Positions 13,701 to 26,268 of a DNA stretch of 64,000 nucleotides are shown one piece after another. The notes under the pieces were generated by a model. The model saw only the letters and a list, made by a program, of their open reading frames with translations. It did not search any database and had not been told where the DNA came from. Source of the stretch: Metarhizium brunneum (taxonomy: Eukaryota; Ascomycota; Sordariomycetes; Hypocreales; Clavicipitaceae); assembly GCF_013426205.1 (NCBI RefSeq), contig NC_089425.1:1798001-1862000 (forward strand), written 5' to 3'. Made by a program: the position numbers and the translations under genes. Numbering within the stretch: the first letter of the stretch is position 1; each line of letters starts with the position of its first letter.

Positions 13701-16700
13701 TTACGAGCACCATATTACACGATGAGTTGTCCTCTTTTAAACCAAGTACACACTACGCGCTTAGACACCGCGTCTCACTTCCATACTTGCCTGGCTCGTT
13801 GTCATTGTCAACTTCTACATCTCGAACGGTGCTGCTTGGATCATTTGTATTGGAGGCCGTGACTGTTATATGTCCGTAGGTGTACACGTTATTGAAAGCA
13901 TTAAACTCAAACAGCAGGTGAATCTCTCGTTACTAGCTGAGAGCCGTTCTCTCTTAGCAATTTGACTGTTTATTAGTCAAACCTGCTCATGGCTGAAGTG
14001 AACTCTTCAAAAAGATGAGAAAACACTATCCAGTGCTTACATTCATTGATTCGAGGGTCAGGTATTTGTAACTTGCCTTTATACTATAGCTCCTCGGCCC
14101 AAACCGTTGAGCCTTCCCAACTGTACCTCGCAGCTCGTAGGCACGGGTTGACAAAATCTGTCGTAATCATACCTTCTGTCATGAGAAACAAAGTGTCTCT
14201 ACATATTCCGAGTCCGCGGCGTATTGTACGGATCCCTGATTTAGGGGGATTTCCCCGTGGCCCTGGTAGACTTGTCAGCGCGGCATCCCGAGCCTCGTGA
14301 AGCCACCGTGACTTACACCACTCCCACCCAGTCGAACAAACTTCTCAGGCTCTCCCCCTACTCCAAGGCTGGTATTTCACAGAGTAGGATAGAGAGGCTC
14401 TATTATGGTTCTCCAGGACTACTGTTCCCGAGGATGTCTCTCAAAGTTGCAACCTCCGTCAGTCTCTCGACTCAACGCGATATCATCCATAGATTCCATA
14501 AAACCACGAGCAGTATCGAACACTATACGGAGTACGGATTCCACAGCCCCTCCAGTGCATTCAAACCAATCAAGTGATATGCTCAAGCTGCAAAATAAAG
14601 CCAAGCGCAGCTCATGTCAGCAACAGCCATCTTGGGTGTGTGTGATACATCACCACCCACAAGCCTCTCCTCCGCCCCAACAGCATGTCTCACCCGCCCC
14701 CTGTCTATTCTCAGCTTATCCCGCTACGACCAACAATAGGCACAGGCTTCTAAATATATGTAGTATGTTGTATCGTTGCGCCTCGCTTCAGTCGCCTTGT
14801 ACTCCGTGCTCCCTACTCGATACAACTCACCTGGCGTAACTCCATCAACGGAGCCGAAAGAAACGAAATTCTCTGGTGAACCTGCTCAATCCAACAACGG
14901 GAAAACGTTGATCTCAAAGTCTCTATGTCTCAAATGGCCATCCCAGTCACAGGGCGGGGGAGTAAAACAAGGGCTCTCTCGACTCTGTACACGTTGGCAG
15001 GGCTGCATTCTTCTCAGCCTTGCATTTCCGCAAAAGCAAACATTTGCAAACACATCCTTCTTTTTTCGGCACAAAACCAAACGGGTATTGTAATACGTAC
15101 GTGCAGTTGCCGCAAGTAAACACCGCTAGCTAGATATTGTATGTAAATTTGGACATGGGCGTGAAATGGCTTGCATGACAGAAGTGCTAGTTTGTCATGG
15201 GTAAGCAAATACACACACGCACGCACACGCGCATACATGCGGGAGGGCCAATTAGTATATCATGCTTTGGAGCGCACATGATGTAGAGCCTGCATGTACA
15301 GAGTATTACGACCTGATAAAAATATGGACAATGGACTTGAATGTGCGACAGGGCTAAGTTATTTCTCCGATGTGGCTTATTGGTGACCGGCCCGACTCTT
15401 TGACTTTACCTTGGCTTTTCCCCATGATTTATTTTAGTTTAGTATTTTCCGGCCATGATTGATTCGTGTTCAAAGGCATCCAGCGTGGCGCGGCGATGGC
15501 GGGGGAAAAATTGGTGTGACGACGTTGGGGACAAGGAAACGGCACGGTGTGCCTATTTTTGTACATAGGAAAGTCGTCGGGCTGCGATCGCCATGATGGA
15601 TGGAGGTGGAAAAGTTGTCCAAGCCTGTACTTTGCAGATACTGCCATGCTATGATGTGATATTGGCGGTGTCTGTGTCTCGGCTCGATGCTGCGTTTTGT
15701 TCGAGATGATGCTGTGGATACGGACTCTTGTGTCTTTTTTTCTTCTTCTAAGTTTGCCAGTACCGATTCGGAAGTAAAACAAGCGACATACGGAGCAAGC
15801 AAGGTTCCCTCCGCTCTTGTCAACAAGTCTTGACTCATGTTGGCCAGCACCAACATGTACAATTCGTCGGGGCAGCACATCCGGAATGCGATCCGCACGT
15901 ACGGAGTGCATGCACCGCCGAACCTGCGAACCAACATCATTAATTCGACATGGTAAAAATGATGGCTGGGTGAGAAGTTGAAGTCTCTTCATCCTGTAAA
16001 ATTGCTTCCTTAGTTGCCGCTCGACTCGTCGTCACCCGAAGCACGCCGTTTCTGGCGTCTTCTGAGAACCTTGCAGCTGGAGTCTGCAAGTGATCGCAGG
16101 CTTGGAAGCCAAAAAAAGTGACATCGACGGGCCAACGACCAGGGCTCCCCTGCTCGGAAGGGCTTGTTACCCGGACCAAGGGCTGCCACAGCAGTGTAAC
16201 TGTGATTAAGAACCCCCCTGGTTTCTTGGTTTTTTGTGTGTGAGCATTTCCGTTCCCAACGCCGATGAGGCTTGTGAAATCTCCATGCCTTGGGCCGCGA
16301 TAACGGGCCGCCTGTGGGGGAGGAGTTGGTTGCGCGAATCATCGACTTGTAGAATGATGATATGGTGAGGGGAGAGTATAACTAGTTGCTTTAGTTCGGT
16401 GGCTGAAGCGAGAACTAGTATACTTGGATGTTTTGCGTTTCTTTGAAGTCAAGCCATCGTCTTGCGCTTGTGCCCACGCGCGGGCATCGATACGAGTAGG
16501 CTTCCAGTTCCGGAGCTGGATGTGGTTGTTGGATTGCCCTGAATATGCAGCTCTTATGCCTGGGGGTTTGATTCTTGTGGGAAAAGGCTTCAATTGAATT
16601 GCAAAACGCTGCATCTTTGGCGTTTGGAAGGCATGTACTCCGCAATGACCCTTTATTCTGGCGAGCATCAATACACTCAAACTCAACTAGGACAATTGAC

Positions 16701-19700
16701 TAGGTTGTTGTTGGTCCTCCACATTTCGCATTAGGTTCGTATTATCGGCAGTGATGGCGCTTGAAAGTTAAATTCTGCGTGTCCCGTCTAGTGACGTATC
16801 CTTCACGTGGCAGATCTTAATATCTGTCCGCGGCGTTACACCAGCTGGAAGCCCAGGGTGGCCCAAAGTCAGGCCATGGCCAACAAGACAAGTTTGTGCA
16901 GTGAATCCAGTGACTTGCTGGCACGATATGTCGCAGATTGAAGCGGTCAACTTGACCCCATGTTATTTCTCAACGCCCTGTGCGGAGGTATACATATGTA
17001 GTACTCCGTACATATCTTAAGCTGCAAATTGGTTCAGATCACATCAAACCATCCTCTGCACTCGGTACCGGACGGGGTATCAGACCGGGATAACGGTGTG
17101 CTGGACAAGGGTAAGAGAACCGCCACTGTTATCACCCTTTCGTGATACATTCTTGTATTTGGGATCTGCGAAATCCGTACAGGGTCTTCGGCACCATAAA
17201 GTGTTGTGAGTTTGTCAAAAATCGTTCCTGGCTTCAATACTCGTTTGGTACTACCCAAAAACCTGCGTGCCTCTGGCCATTTGGGCAACTTTCTCCGTCT
17301 CGGGAGCGCCTCCGAGTTCCATCCGGAGTAGTTTTGTATGATGCACTGGTGGGGCCGGACCCCAGATGGTTTCTTTGCTGAAAATAGAGAAAGCCAAGCT
17401 GCAAGTCGACTGATGCCGAAATTCCTGCTGTTGAACTCCATGTGCAGTCTGCTTGTTCTTAATATATATCTTTCTCACCGCATTGGAGGCTGTATGAGCC
17501 AGCCTCGCCTATCCGTGTGCCATTCACCCTGCGTTGCAGAGTATGTGATTCCACAAACGCACCTACATGGTCCAGGTCAGTTGGTAACCTGAGGTGCGCA
17601 CCACTGGCCGAGTCGGCATTGATGGACATGACGGTTGGATCGTTAGGGCACGGGAGTGAAGAGGGGAAAGGGACTCCCGCGAACAAGCGACCCTGAGCAG
17701 GGACGGGCCGTTTGATACGAATCACAAACATGGCGGCATCGAGGTTGTTGGTTGTTGTTGGGTTGGGACTTTTTGCAATGCCCTGGCTGCAGACATCGGC
17801 GATTGGTTCGTCTGGCACAATAATGTTGGATCAAACCCGAGGACGACATGAGCACTTCTTGGCTCGACAAGTAAGCGACCAGCTACTCCGTACATACGCG
17901 GGTAACTAAGAGCAGTTATTAGATTATGAGAACCTTCAGCTCTGGGCGAGAAACAGCTTTTCAATTGCCGTTACGGAGTGCCTAAGCCGCGATGATAAAG
18001 TTTTGCGAGGTGGCCAGGGCACGACGAGCAAGGGCAGAAACACGCCGAGAATTCAGGGTCGTGCCTCTATTCGCCAGTGAGCGAGGGCCAGATGAACGTC
18101 AAGAACTAGATGCCAAATGAAAAAGACCCGGCGGACTTGTAGCCAGTGATGGCAGAGGCGCAACAAGGAATAGTTGCCTGCAAGTGGTCAACTCTGTGGT
18201 CAAGCTCCGTCCAATGTCGACAAGGAAATCAAGCAAGAGATGGAAAGTTGGTCCAAGCTCCACCGACCCATAATAACTCATGCCGTCGAGGGGTGGCCGG
18301 GAGAGGGCGATTAAATCCCTGTAGCAGCCGTGATGGCACCGTTGATTGGACGGTTCCTTGCGCGCACTTGCAGCAAGCGCAGCCAATCGAGGGCCGCAAA
18401 ATTCGTCGGCGCTTCGAACCGTGCTTCCATTCGAAAACCGGCTCGTTGGGCCCCACTTTCGACCGCCGCCCCAAACGACCCCACCTGCACGCTCCTGTCA
18501 CCAGTTGGCCCGGAGCCCAACCACATGTCTTCGTCCAAGTGATGCCTCCGCCTCTGCGACGCTCGGGACGCTCTGGAGCGACGACACGAGCTGCCAGAGT
18601 AATTTGAGTGGCCGTGAATTCGTGACCATGGTATGAAGAACGGTTGACTTATAACAGACCATCCACGCACCTGGACGTGTCTGCGGAGCTGGATCGGCAA
18701 TGGAGTCAGACTATCCGACTATGAGATGACGAGGCAGACCACGGATGAACAGAAGGGATATGCGCAGATGGCCTACTTGGGGCCTCATCTGGTCCAATCC
18801 TGACCGACATGAGTCCTGTCAGGTACAGTTGCGCACGAAAAAAATTTAATGTCCAACGACAGCATTCAATTCCATCGTTTTGCTCTACGAAAGCCCCAAC
18901 GACCGGCTAGCCATCTTCTGCAGTGCAACCATGCGAACCCCGCAAACCTCAGAGGGGAGGGAGGCAGAGATACTATGGCTGGTTTCACGTACCCAAGCAT
19001 GCAACTGCACATATGTGCGTCTGCGTTGGACGCTTTTCTCCTACCAGCAACTCTGTGGCAAATAGCAAATGGGGTCCAAACTCGGCGGCATGAGCAGCCG
19101 CAGTCACCGAGTTATGCAACTGCAAGGCGCAGGCAGAGGCAAAAAACGGAAATTGGTGTCTGGGAGCAAAGCCCAATGGATGACTTCAGGCTGGTTCAGA
19201 GACGTCAACGACAGAATGCTTACGGGGCGCTTCTGATACGGACTGTATCTCGTGCCGGAACTAAGGCATGACATGGCGTACAACTCACGGTAGACTAAGA
19301 GAACTAGACAGGGGTAATTTTACTTGAAATCGTGGTTAGGTGTGCTAATTCGTCACCTTGGCTACGGGTGATACCATTCACTAAAATAGCTTCGAGATAT
19401 CTGATGCCGGGGCCTAGAATTCATGCCGCGTATGAGAAGGCTTGACATCGTCGGATTCTTGCCCCCCCGGGGCCTATTATCTTTCCCGGGATCTATGTCT
19501 CACGGGATGCAGTATTTACTCGTCCCATTGTGACGCCAGGTTTCGACGTCTTTTATCGTGACTCGTCGGTGCCACTTGAAGAAGATCCATTCACAGGCCA
19601 CAGTCTGTTTCCAACGTCTTGGAGGCTGAACGGCGATTGCGCATGATCAGGCTGTAGCCAGGAATGGATCTAATCTGAGCCTGGGAAAGGAGAGAGCGGC

Positions 19701-21258
19701 CATTTGGTTTCGCTTTGGTTTGTTTGGGTCGCAGTTGATAGTTGGGGGATACTAATTCAGATAGTCCGGCCCTCTCTAAAACAAAAGGCTCTGAACTTAC
19801 ATGCCTTAGCAAAGTCTGCTCAGCCAGCAATTAGGCGCCGTGGTGCGACTCACACTTCATGAGCATGGGAATCAGTCACACCACCTCGAATAGGCCTGTC
19901 GGCCATGTCGTTGGCCATGTCAACCATGGCGGATCACCCCGGCCCCTTGCTTTTCTTCGCATGCCCTGGCAATGTCTGCACTTAATCCCTATCCGTACCA
20001 TGCATGCACGCTCACCACCAAAACACCCTTGCCACGCTCCGTACTGCGTCGACGGTTGCCGTACCGTGCCAGGCCAGGCCATGTTTTGCCAATGCATTGT
20101 AGAATACGGAGCCGTGAGCCCCTGGTCCCTCTTTTAGGCCTTTGGGACTCTGTTGCTGAGTGTGGTTTTGTTCATCTTACCTGTGGCCGCTTCGTCGACG
20201 TGGTCGACTTATTTGGCTACCTACCCTTTTTCAACCTCTTTCCTAAAACTCTCCTTCCTGCTTCCTTCCTTCCCCCATTGAATTCAACCCGGACCCCAAC
20301 ACCACCTCTAAACGAAACAAAGCAACCAGACTTCATCAAACCACCCGTCTGGTTTCGCTTGGAGCCGACAACGCATATTTCACGCTTGCACGAAATTCAT
20401 CTTTGTTGGTTGCCTCGTGTAACCGGAGCCACGAGCACGCCTGTTCCGCGACAGGCTCAAGACAAGCGCCGACCCCGGTCCACCTCCTCTTTGGGGCGGG
20501 CCGCCGTCACCAAACAACCTCCTCAGTGCTCGTTTCTGTCTGTGTGCGCTCTCTCCGCACGGTGAATGTCTTTTGGTGATAACCACCACCCTTTTTTTTC
20601 TTGCTCACACATTCAACTGTGTTCCCTTCAGCTTTTCAAATTCTCGCCCGTGTTACACGTTGCGACCGAGACATACTGTTGCGGTGTGAGCACCAAGAGT
20701 GGCGGAAGGGCAACTCAACACTCACTACGTCTGCCGCCAACTTCGCTACCAACCATTACGACGATACCCAGCACCATTTACCGACAGGACGCTTCTCTTG
20801 ACCACATTGACTCGTATAGGGACACACTCTGCATGTTATCTTGGAGATTTTTACTTGAGCTGGCTTCCGAACAGCGAGCCAACTTTTCGCCATTTGTCTG
20901 CGCTCGCGGCCAAGTACAACTCGCATCCGTGTAAATGATGGTTTAAGTGTACAGCTGTCGCACTCATCGCCGATTTCCCCCGCCGTTTATTCTTTGTGCG
21001 AGGGAAGCGACCAAACTTAGTCCGCCACCCTTAGACGTACAAGCATCTTGACGACCACTGTGGTACGGTCCAAATACCATTCCACGGGGGCTTTTCAAGC
21101 CATCGAGCACCGCGGAGGACGACAGCATCTTTCTGCGGGGCGCCCAAATCGTCATCCTTTGTTTCTGCAGGTTCCCGAGAGGAATCAGATTGCCTTTTGA
21201 GCCTCGAATTTCCGCCTGATTGCTCCAGGGTTTGCTCTCGCTACATACCAGAGTCACA
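10729..21258. other. Long gene-poor region (about 10.5 kb) and ham-5 leader
   Basis: No gene is firmly supported. Overlapping frames on both strands at 11041-11769 are GC-biased and look like coding-free shadows of each other. The part from 12 to 14 kb is more AT-rich and contains a possible gene remnant on the minus strand, listed separately. Copies of TACTCCGTA/TACGGAGTA occur at 14526, 17002 and 17884. From roughly 20,100 to 21,258 the sequence becomes C/T-rich with runs such as CTTCCTTCCTTCCCCC, consistent with the promoter and a long 5' leader of the downstream WD40 gene. Confidence 0.55.
13420..13929 (-). pseudogene. Possible gene remnant or unrecognised exon pair
   Basis: Read on the minus strand, 13929 down to about 13787 encodes a protein-like stretch beginning REIHLLFEFNAFNNVYTYG and ending VDNDNEPG. 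It is followed by a GTATGG donor at 13786 and a plausible AG acceptor about 50 bp on. The second piece includes MVLVMRNPGMNVTLVDMS and then a hydrophobic segment, and runs to a stop near 13420. Upstream (about 14,300-14,040) another protein-like stretch is interrupted by a stop. I do not recognise a family, and no intact start could be joined. It may be the 3' end of a decayed gene, a real gene with badly placed introns, or chance. Confidence 0.25.
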
Positions 21259-24200
21259 ATGTCTGTATCATCAAGGAATCGCACTGCTAAAAGCTCTGGC
21301 AAGTCTTCTACTGCCAGAGGCGAACGCACTCAAGACGTTACCACCATGCCCGCAGTAAAAGAACTGAAGTTTTTCGACTCATGCGCCGCCACGGCCTCCA
21401 TGTTTCTTTATGCGCAAGGCTCTTCAATTGTATGTTGTCACCATGACACTTTGACCATTGAGACAAGATTTTCAAGGCATAAAGAAACAGTCCAATTACT
21501 TGCCGTGGACAATCAGAGTGATTTAGGTGCTGGCCGCCTTGTTGTCAGCTACGATGCCGGACAGACCGCAATTGTCTGGGACTTGATGACTGGTGATGAA
21601 GCGGCCAGATTCTCATCTTATGAAACGCTTACTACCGCAGCATGGATGCGAAATGGAAATGTCGCTTTTGGTAAGACATGTGACGACCTACTTGCAAGTG
21701 ATCTCGTGCCCTTGGCTTTGAGCTAATTGTCCATTTGCAGGCAACACTCAGGGAAACATTATCCTATTTGAACCAAAGACTTCAGAACATATCTCGTCAA
21801 GAACCATAGACCAGATTGCAGTTACTGCGCTGGCACCGTCCGCTGACTGCAGGACGTTTGCAATCGGGTAAGACCAGAGGAATTCGACCACGTACCATTC
21901 AAAAATTAATGAAAAGCGTCAGGTATCAAAATGGATCCCTCTTGATCGCAACACTTCAACCGCGCTTTACAATCTTGCACAACTTGACAACATCGAGAGC
22001 ACCATCACCCGTAGTAACACTAGCATGGCACGCTTCTTCATCGCGACAAAAATCCGACATGCTGGCAGTGCAGAGCCATGATGGGGACCTCCGAGTTTGG
22101 AGTGTTGCAAAGAATTTCAGTGCTGATGATCCTGCGAAAGTCGTCAGAATACTTCGGCGACGAGAAAGCTCCGTTTCTGGACCCAACTGGATGGGCTGGT
22201 CCAAGAATGGTCGTATTATTCAATACTCAGACTCGTAAGCGTAACCTTATCAAAAGACTCCGCGCTACACACGGTGTTGTCTAACCTCTTAACAGGGAAA
22301 CCCTGTCGTGGGATGTACGAACAAAACATGTTACCTTTGACTCTATCCCTACTTTGGAACATGTCAAAGGGCTGGCATTATACGGACCAGGGGCCACCCT
22401 TTTTACACTGGGGCCGAACGGCACTGTTCAACAGTTTGATCTCAACTCACCGTCTATCATAGTTGCAAATGTCCAGCATCCCACGAACCTCTTGCCGCCA
22501 TCACCTCCAAACTCAATTGAAGAGCCAAGCAATGCGTCGGCACATTCTGTGACGACGATTCACACATCAGAGTCGGAGTCTAGTTCTGTACCATTCGACG
22601 TGGGCATCTCAGAAAGCGATGAGGACCAGTTGTCCCCATTTGCACGCTTCTCTCGTCGCCCTCATGTCGACTCTTCAGGGGGTGAGATGTCTTACGATCC
22701 GGGAAGTCCAGTATCTAGTCGAAGTGGAGCATCATCGCTCTCCAAATCATCTGCTGGTTCTCGTACACCAGGTCGTTATCCTGGATCGATGATATCCAGA
22801 GGCATGACAGAGAACACTTATATTTCCGCCGGCTCATCCCTCAAATCCTCAACTATCGGTCGAAAAGAACCGGACACCTACTCCATGGGCTATTCACTAC
22901 ACTCAACAAGTGGCGCATCTATGAGCTCTTCACGATCTAGACACAGGCCATCCCGCCTGAGGCATGAGGTTCCTCGAAGCCCTGACGATAATAAGGTGCA
23001 CGATCTGTTCAAGTTTACACGTAGCCGCTTGAGCGACATTCCCTACAAGCATCCCATACGGGCTGATAATTCTCGCCTCACAAACGAGGACTTGAGAAGG
23101 CAAATGTTTAGCACCATTTTTGGATGGCACAAACCAGTCGAGGATTTAATTCAGGATGAAATGAGCAGACACCCGGCCGGCTCAGCAAGTCGCATTCTTC
23201 TTGCCAAGTGGCTCGGCGACATGGATGCCGATATCATGGTCGGTTCGTCTGAGAATATGAGCTCGTCAGACTGGATGCTACTCGCTCTGAGCGGAATTGG
23301 TGGGCAGCAGTCTCAGCATAAGCTCGGACGGGCTTATGTCCAGCGTTTACTAGAAAATGGCGATATTCATGTTGCCGTTACCATCATGCTCGGCATGGGT
23401 GATCACAACGACGCAATCGAGATTTATGTATCTCACAAACGCTATATGGAAGCCCTGATACTCACATGTGTTGCGTTTCCGAGTGTTTGGGAACGCCAGG
23501 CTGCAATTATTCGCAAATGGGGAGAATGGGCTGTGCAACATGGTCAACAGCAGTTGGCAATACGGTGCTTCGCCTGTACTGACCAGGAATCCACCGAGCC
23601 ATGGAGCTCTCCGTCAGCAGTCCAGCTGAACTTCCAGGCCATCACACCGAGTATCCCAGAGATCCTCAGTCCTCCTTTGTCGCCACCGGACGTTCAACGT
23701 GGTCCCCAGCGCAGTGTTGCTAAGTCGTCTGCCCTGAGACTAATTACCTCGTTTGGTGACCAGAGTCAAAAGTCGAGGTTCTATTCCCAAGGGGATGGCG
23801 GGCAAACGCCAATTGCCGCTGGCGTTACTCCAATCGCTGAATCGGCTATCTCTCCAGCGGGTTATGATGTGACTACAGCATTTCTACGCCCATCCAGCAA
23901 TAGCAGATTCAATACACCTACCTCTGCTCGCCCCAGTGGCTCAAGCTATGGACGCGGCAGGCTCCCATCCATCGGTGAAGTTCCCTCAGACTTAAACCGG
24001 GAGGCGCTTCAAGCTGCCGAGAAGTCTAGTGAAAAGGAGAGCCGCCAGGGTCATGTTCGTATGTCGTCTACGGAGCAGGATAATCTGGCTGCCGGTATTT
24101 CGTTACAGCGTGCTGCAACGGCCAGCCCAATGATGATGAGGGATGGTTTCCAAAGGGTCGTACGGGGCTATGAAGGCGAACGACCTCCATCGCCTAATCA

Positions 24201-26268
24201 TGATATCCTGAGCAGGATGCAAGAGGCTCGGTCAAATTCCAGAAACGGCTCGCGTGATCGCATTCCTCGAGGTGTCAACCTTCAACTCAAACATTTGGGG
24301 CCGTCCGCACTTGCAGATGTAACCTCCCCCGAGCAGTCTGCTGCATCATCAACTCGCTTCCACTGGCCTTCAAGACGCCGTGGGCCCGGATCAGTTGCAA
24401 GTTCCATAACCTCTACATCCAGCGCAGGACGAAGTTTGCGTACAAGCCAAAGGCACCGTGAAGATTACATACATAGCCTCGAAGCTGCCAGTCATTACCC
24501 GAAAAGAAATCGCAGTCGAGGCGGAAGCACCGAACGAGCTCGTGAATCGTCTCGAGGTCGCCATGAAAGCCGAGAAAGAAGGACCAAGTCGAGAGAAGCG
24601 TCCGAGGAACGTGGTAGAGCCTCCGTTCGATCTTGGACAAAGCCCAAGAGGTCGCCCACCTCTCCAATTCCCATGTCACCGGAAGATCTCGCCAATCTGA
24701 GCACACCCAAATACTACGATGCCGGCGAACCGGTTACGACTAGGAAGTCAAGCGGCACCAAAGCAAAGACTCGCAGTCGGGCATCCAGTCGGGGGAGTCA
24801 ACGGCGCAGTCCGGACGGCCGACCTCGGCCACCAGCGCTGGACATTCGTGGCAGAAGTCAGGTTCGGGAAGGATCTCATCAGCGATCTCCATCATCACCC
24901 CTACCGCTTTCTGCAACTGCAACGCTACATTACCAAGGCTCCGAGGATGAAGAAGATTTCAAGAGGGCAATCGAAGAGCAAGAGAGTTTCAGGGCCAAGC
25001 ATAGTCGAAGCGCAAACCGTGGTCTCAACTCTCCACTGGTGACAAAGGGCGAGAGGTCAGAAAGCCGCCACAGAGAGGCTGCGGAGGCGCTTGATACCCT
25101 TCCACCTATGATTACTCATACTCGAGCAGCTTCAACTGAACATGCTGGTGACTTGCGGCGAATGAAAGACGAACGCCAACGAAAGAAGGAGCAGGCAGCT
25201 CGTGAGCTCGAGGAACGTCGAAAGTCACTTGCCAAGAGACCACAAGTACCACAGATCCCGCATCCAAATGAAATCAACAGCACCGCCTTGCGAATTGGAG
25301 TCGAGATGACAGAACCAAATGACCTGGAAGATGTACCTCCTCGTTGTGCAACCGAGCCACCCAAGAGCATGTATGCGAGGAGCGGGCCACACATTGGTCT
25401 CCCAGCAACTCCCAAAGCCATGAGACTAATTCTTGAAGCCGAACATACCAGCAAGATGAGCAAAGATGCCCCAGAAGTTCCCTTCATTCCGCCAAACTAT
25501 GTCAAACTCGATTCGTCTGAGCCATCTCCTCAAAAGGAAGAAAGCATTGGGCCACTCACGCTGCTTCCGTCGACTGTATACCAACCACCACAGAAACTGG
25601 CAATTCCCCGAAGCATGTCAGCCCCGATTCCGGACGAGCCTGGGCAAACTCGATATTCTAGGAAGGCTAGCATAGGTGAAGTTCGAGGCATCGACGAGGT
25701 GGTACAGGGCAGACGACGTCGTTCGCAGGAGGAGCCAGTACCGCCGCCGCCTCCTCCAGCTCTGGCCGCACCACCTATGCTCAAGGAGCTCCAGCACTTG
25801 GCCATGCCGCCACCTCCTCCCCCTGCTCCTCTGCCATATGCACAGCGATCTCTCAAGGGCGGGGCCTTGGCTTCGGGCATGATTGAGATTGTGATGGATG
25901 AAGATGATGATGCTCCAATTGTCGCTGCCCCTAATGACGGCATGGTCCCAGTTCTTGCACCACCTGCTCCTCCCTCCAGGGGCCACAACCGAGGACGTAG
26001 TAATGGAGGTGGGAGCTTCTCTGGAGGATTGCCCAGGAATGGCGAACGGATGAGGTCGGCCAGTCGCAGTCGCAAAGGCTCCATGGCAAGCATTAAATCG
26101 CCGCCATTGGAGATGTCATCAGATGGTGCTTACCGCGTAAGCACGCTTCGATCACCTGTTGCGGGGGTGCCTCCCCCAATGATGTATGACCCTGATGTGA
26201 TTCGGACTGCGATTGAACCAAATGGAAAACACATGTCGACCGGACTCCACCAAAGCGAGATGTTTTGA
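21259..26268 (+). CDS. ham-5: HAM-5-like WD40 scaffold of the MAK-2 MAP kinase pathway
   Basis: Four exons, 21259-21670, 21741-21867, 21923-22234 and 22296-26268, join with consistent phases to give 1607 aa. All donors are of the GTAAGA/GTAAGC/GTAAGACC type. The first 350 or so residues hold WD40 repeats (for example QTAIVWDLMTG, GDLRVWSVAKN, TLSWDVRTKH). The remaining part is long, largely disordered, and full of SP/TP and RS-type phosphosites. It also has a predicted helical region (about residues 530-690), a charged coiled-coil-like stretch (RRMKDERQRKKEQAARELEE) and two proline runs near the C-terminus. N. crassa HAM-5 (Podospora IDC1) is a protein of about 1600 aa with the same order. 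It scaffolds NRC-1, MEK-2 and MAK-2 during hyphal fusion, and assignment here rests on architecture and length. A different fungal WD40 protein is possible. Confidence 0.72.

Noticed and set aside
15429..15992. 187-aa frame on the minus strand
   Set aside because: Arg/His-rich with no domain. A second frame in the same strand overlaps it almost fully, as in non-coding DNA.
19972..20565. 197-aa frame upstream of the WD40 gene
   Set aside because: It lies in a C/T-rich promoter and leader, and its Pro/Leu/Thr composition follows from that base composition.
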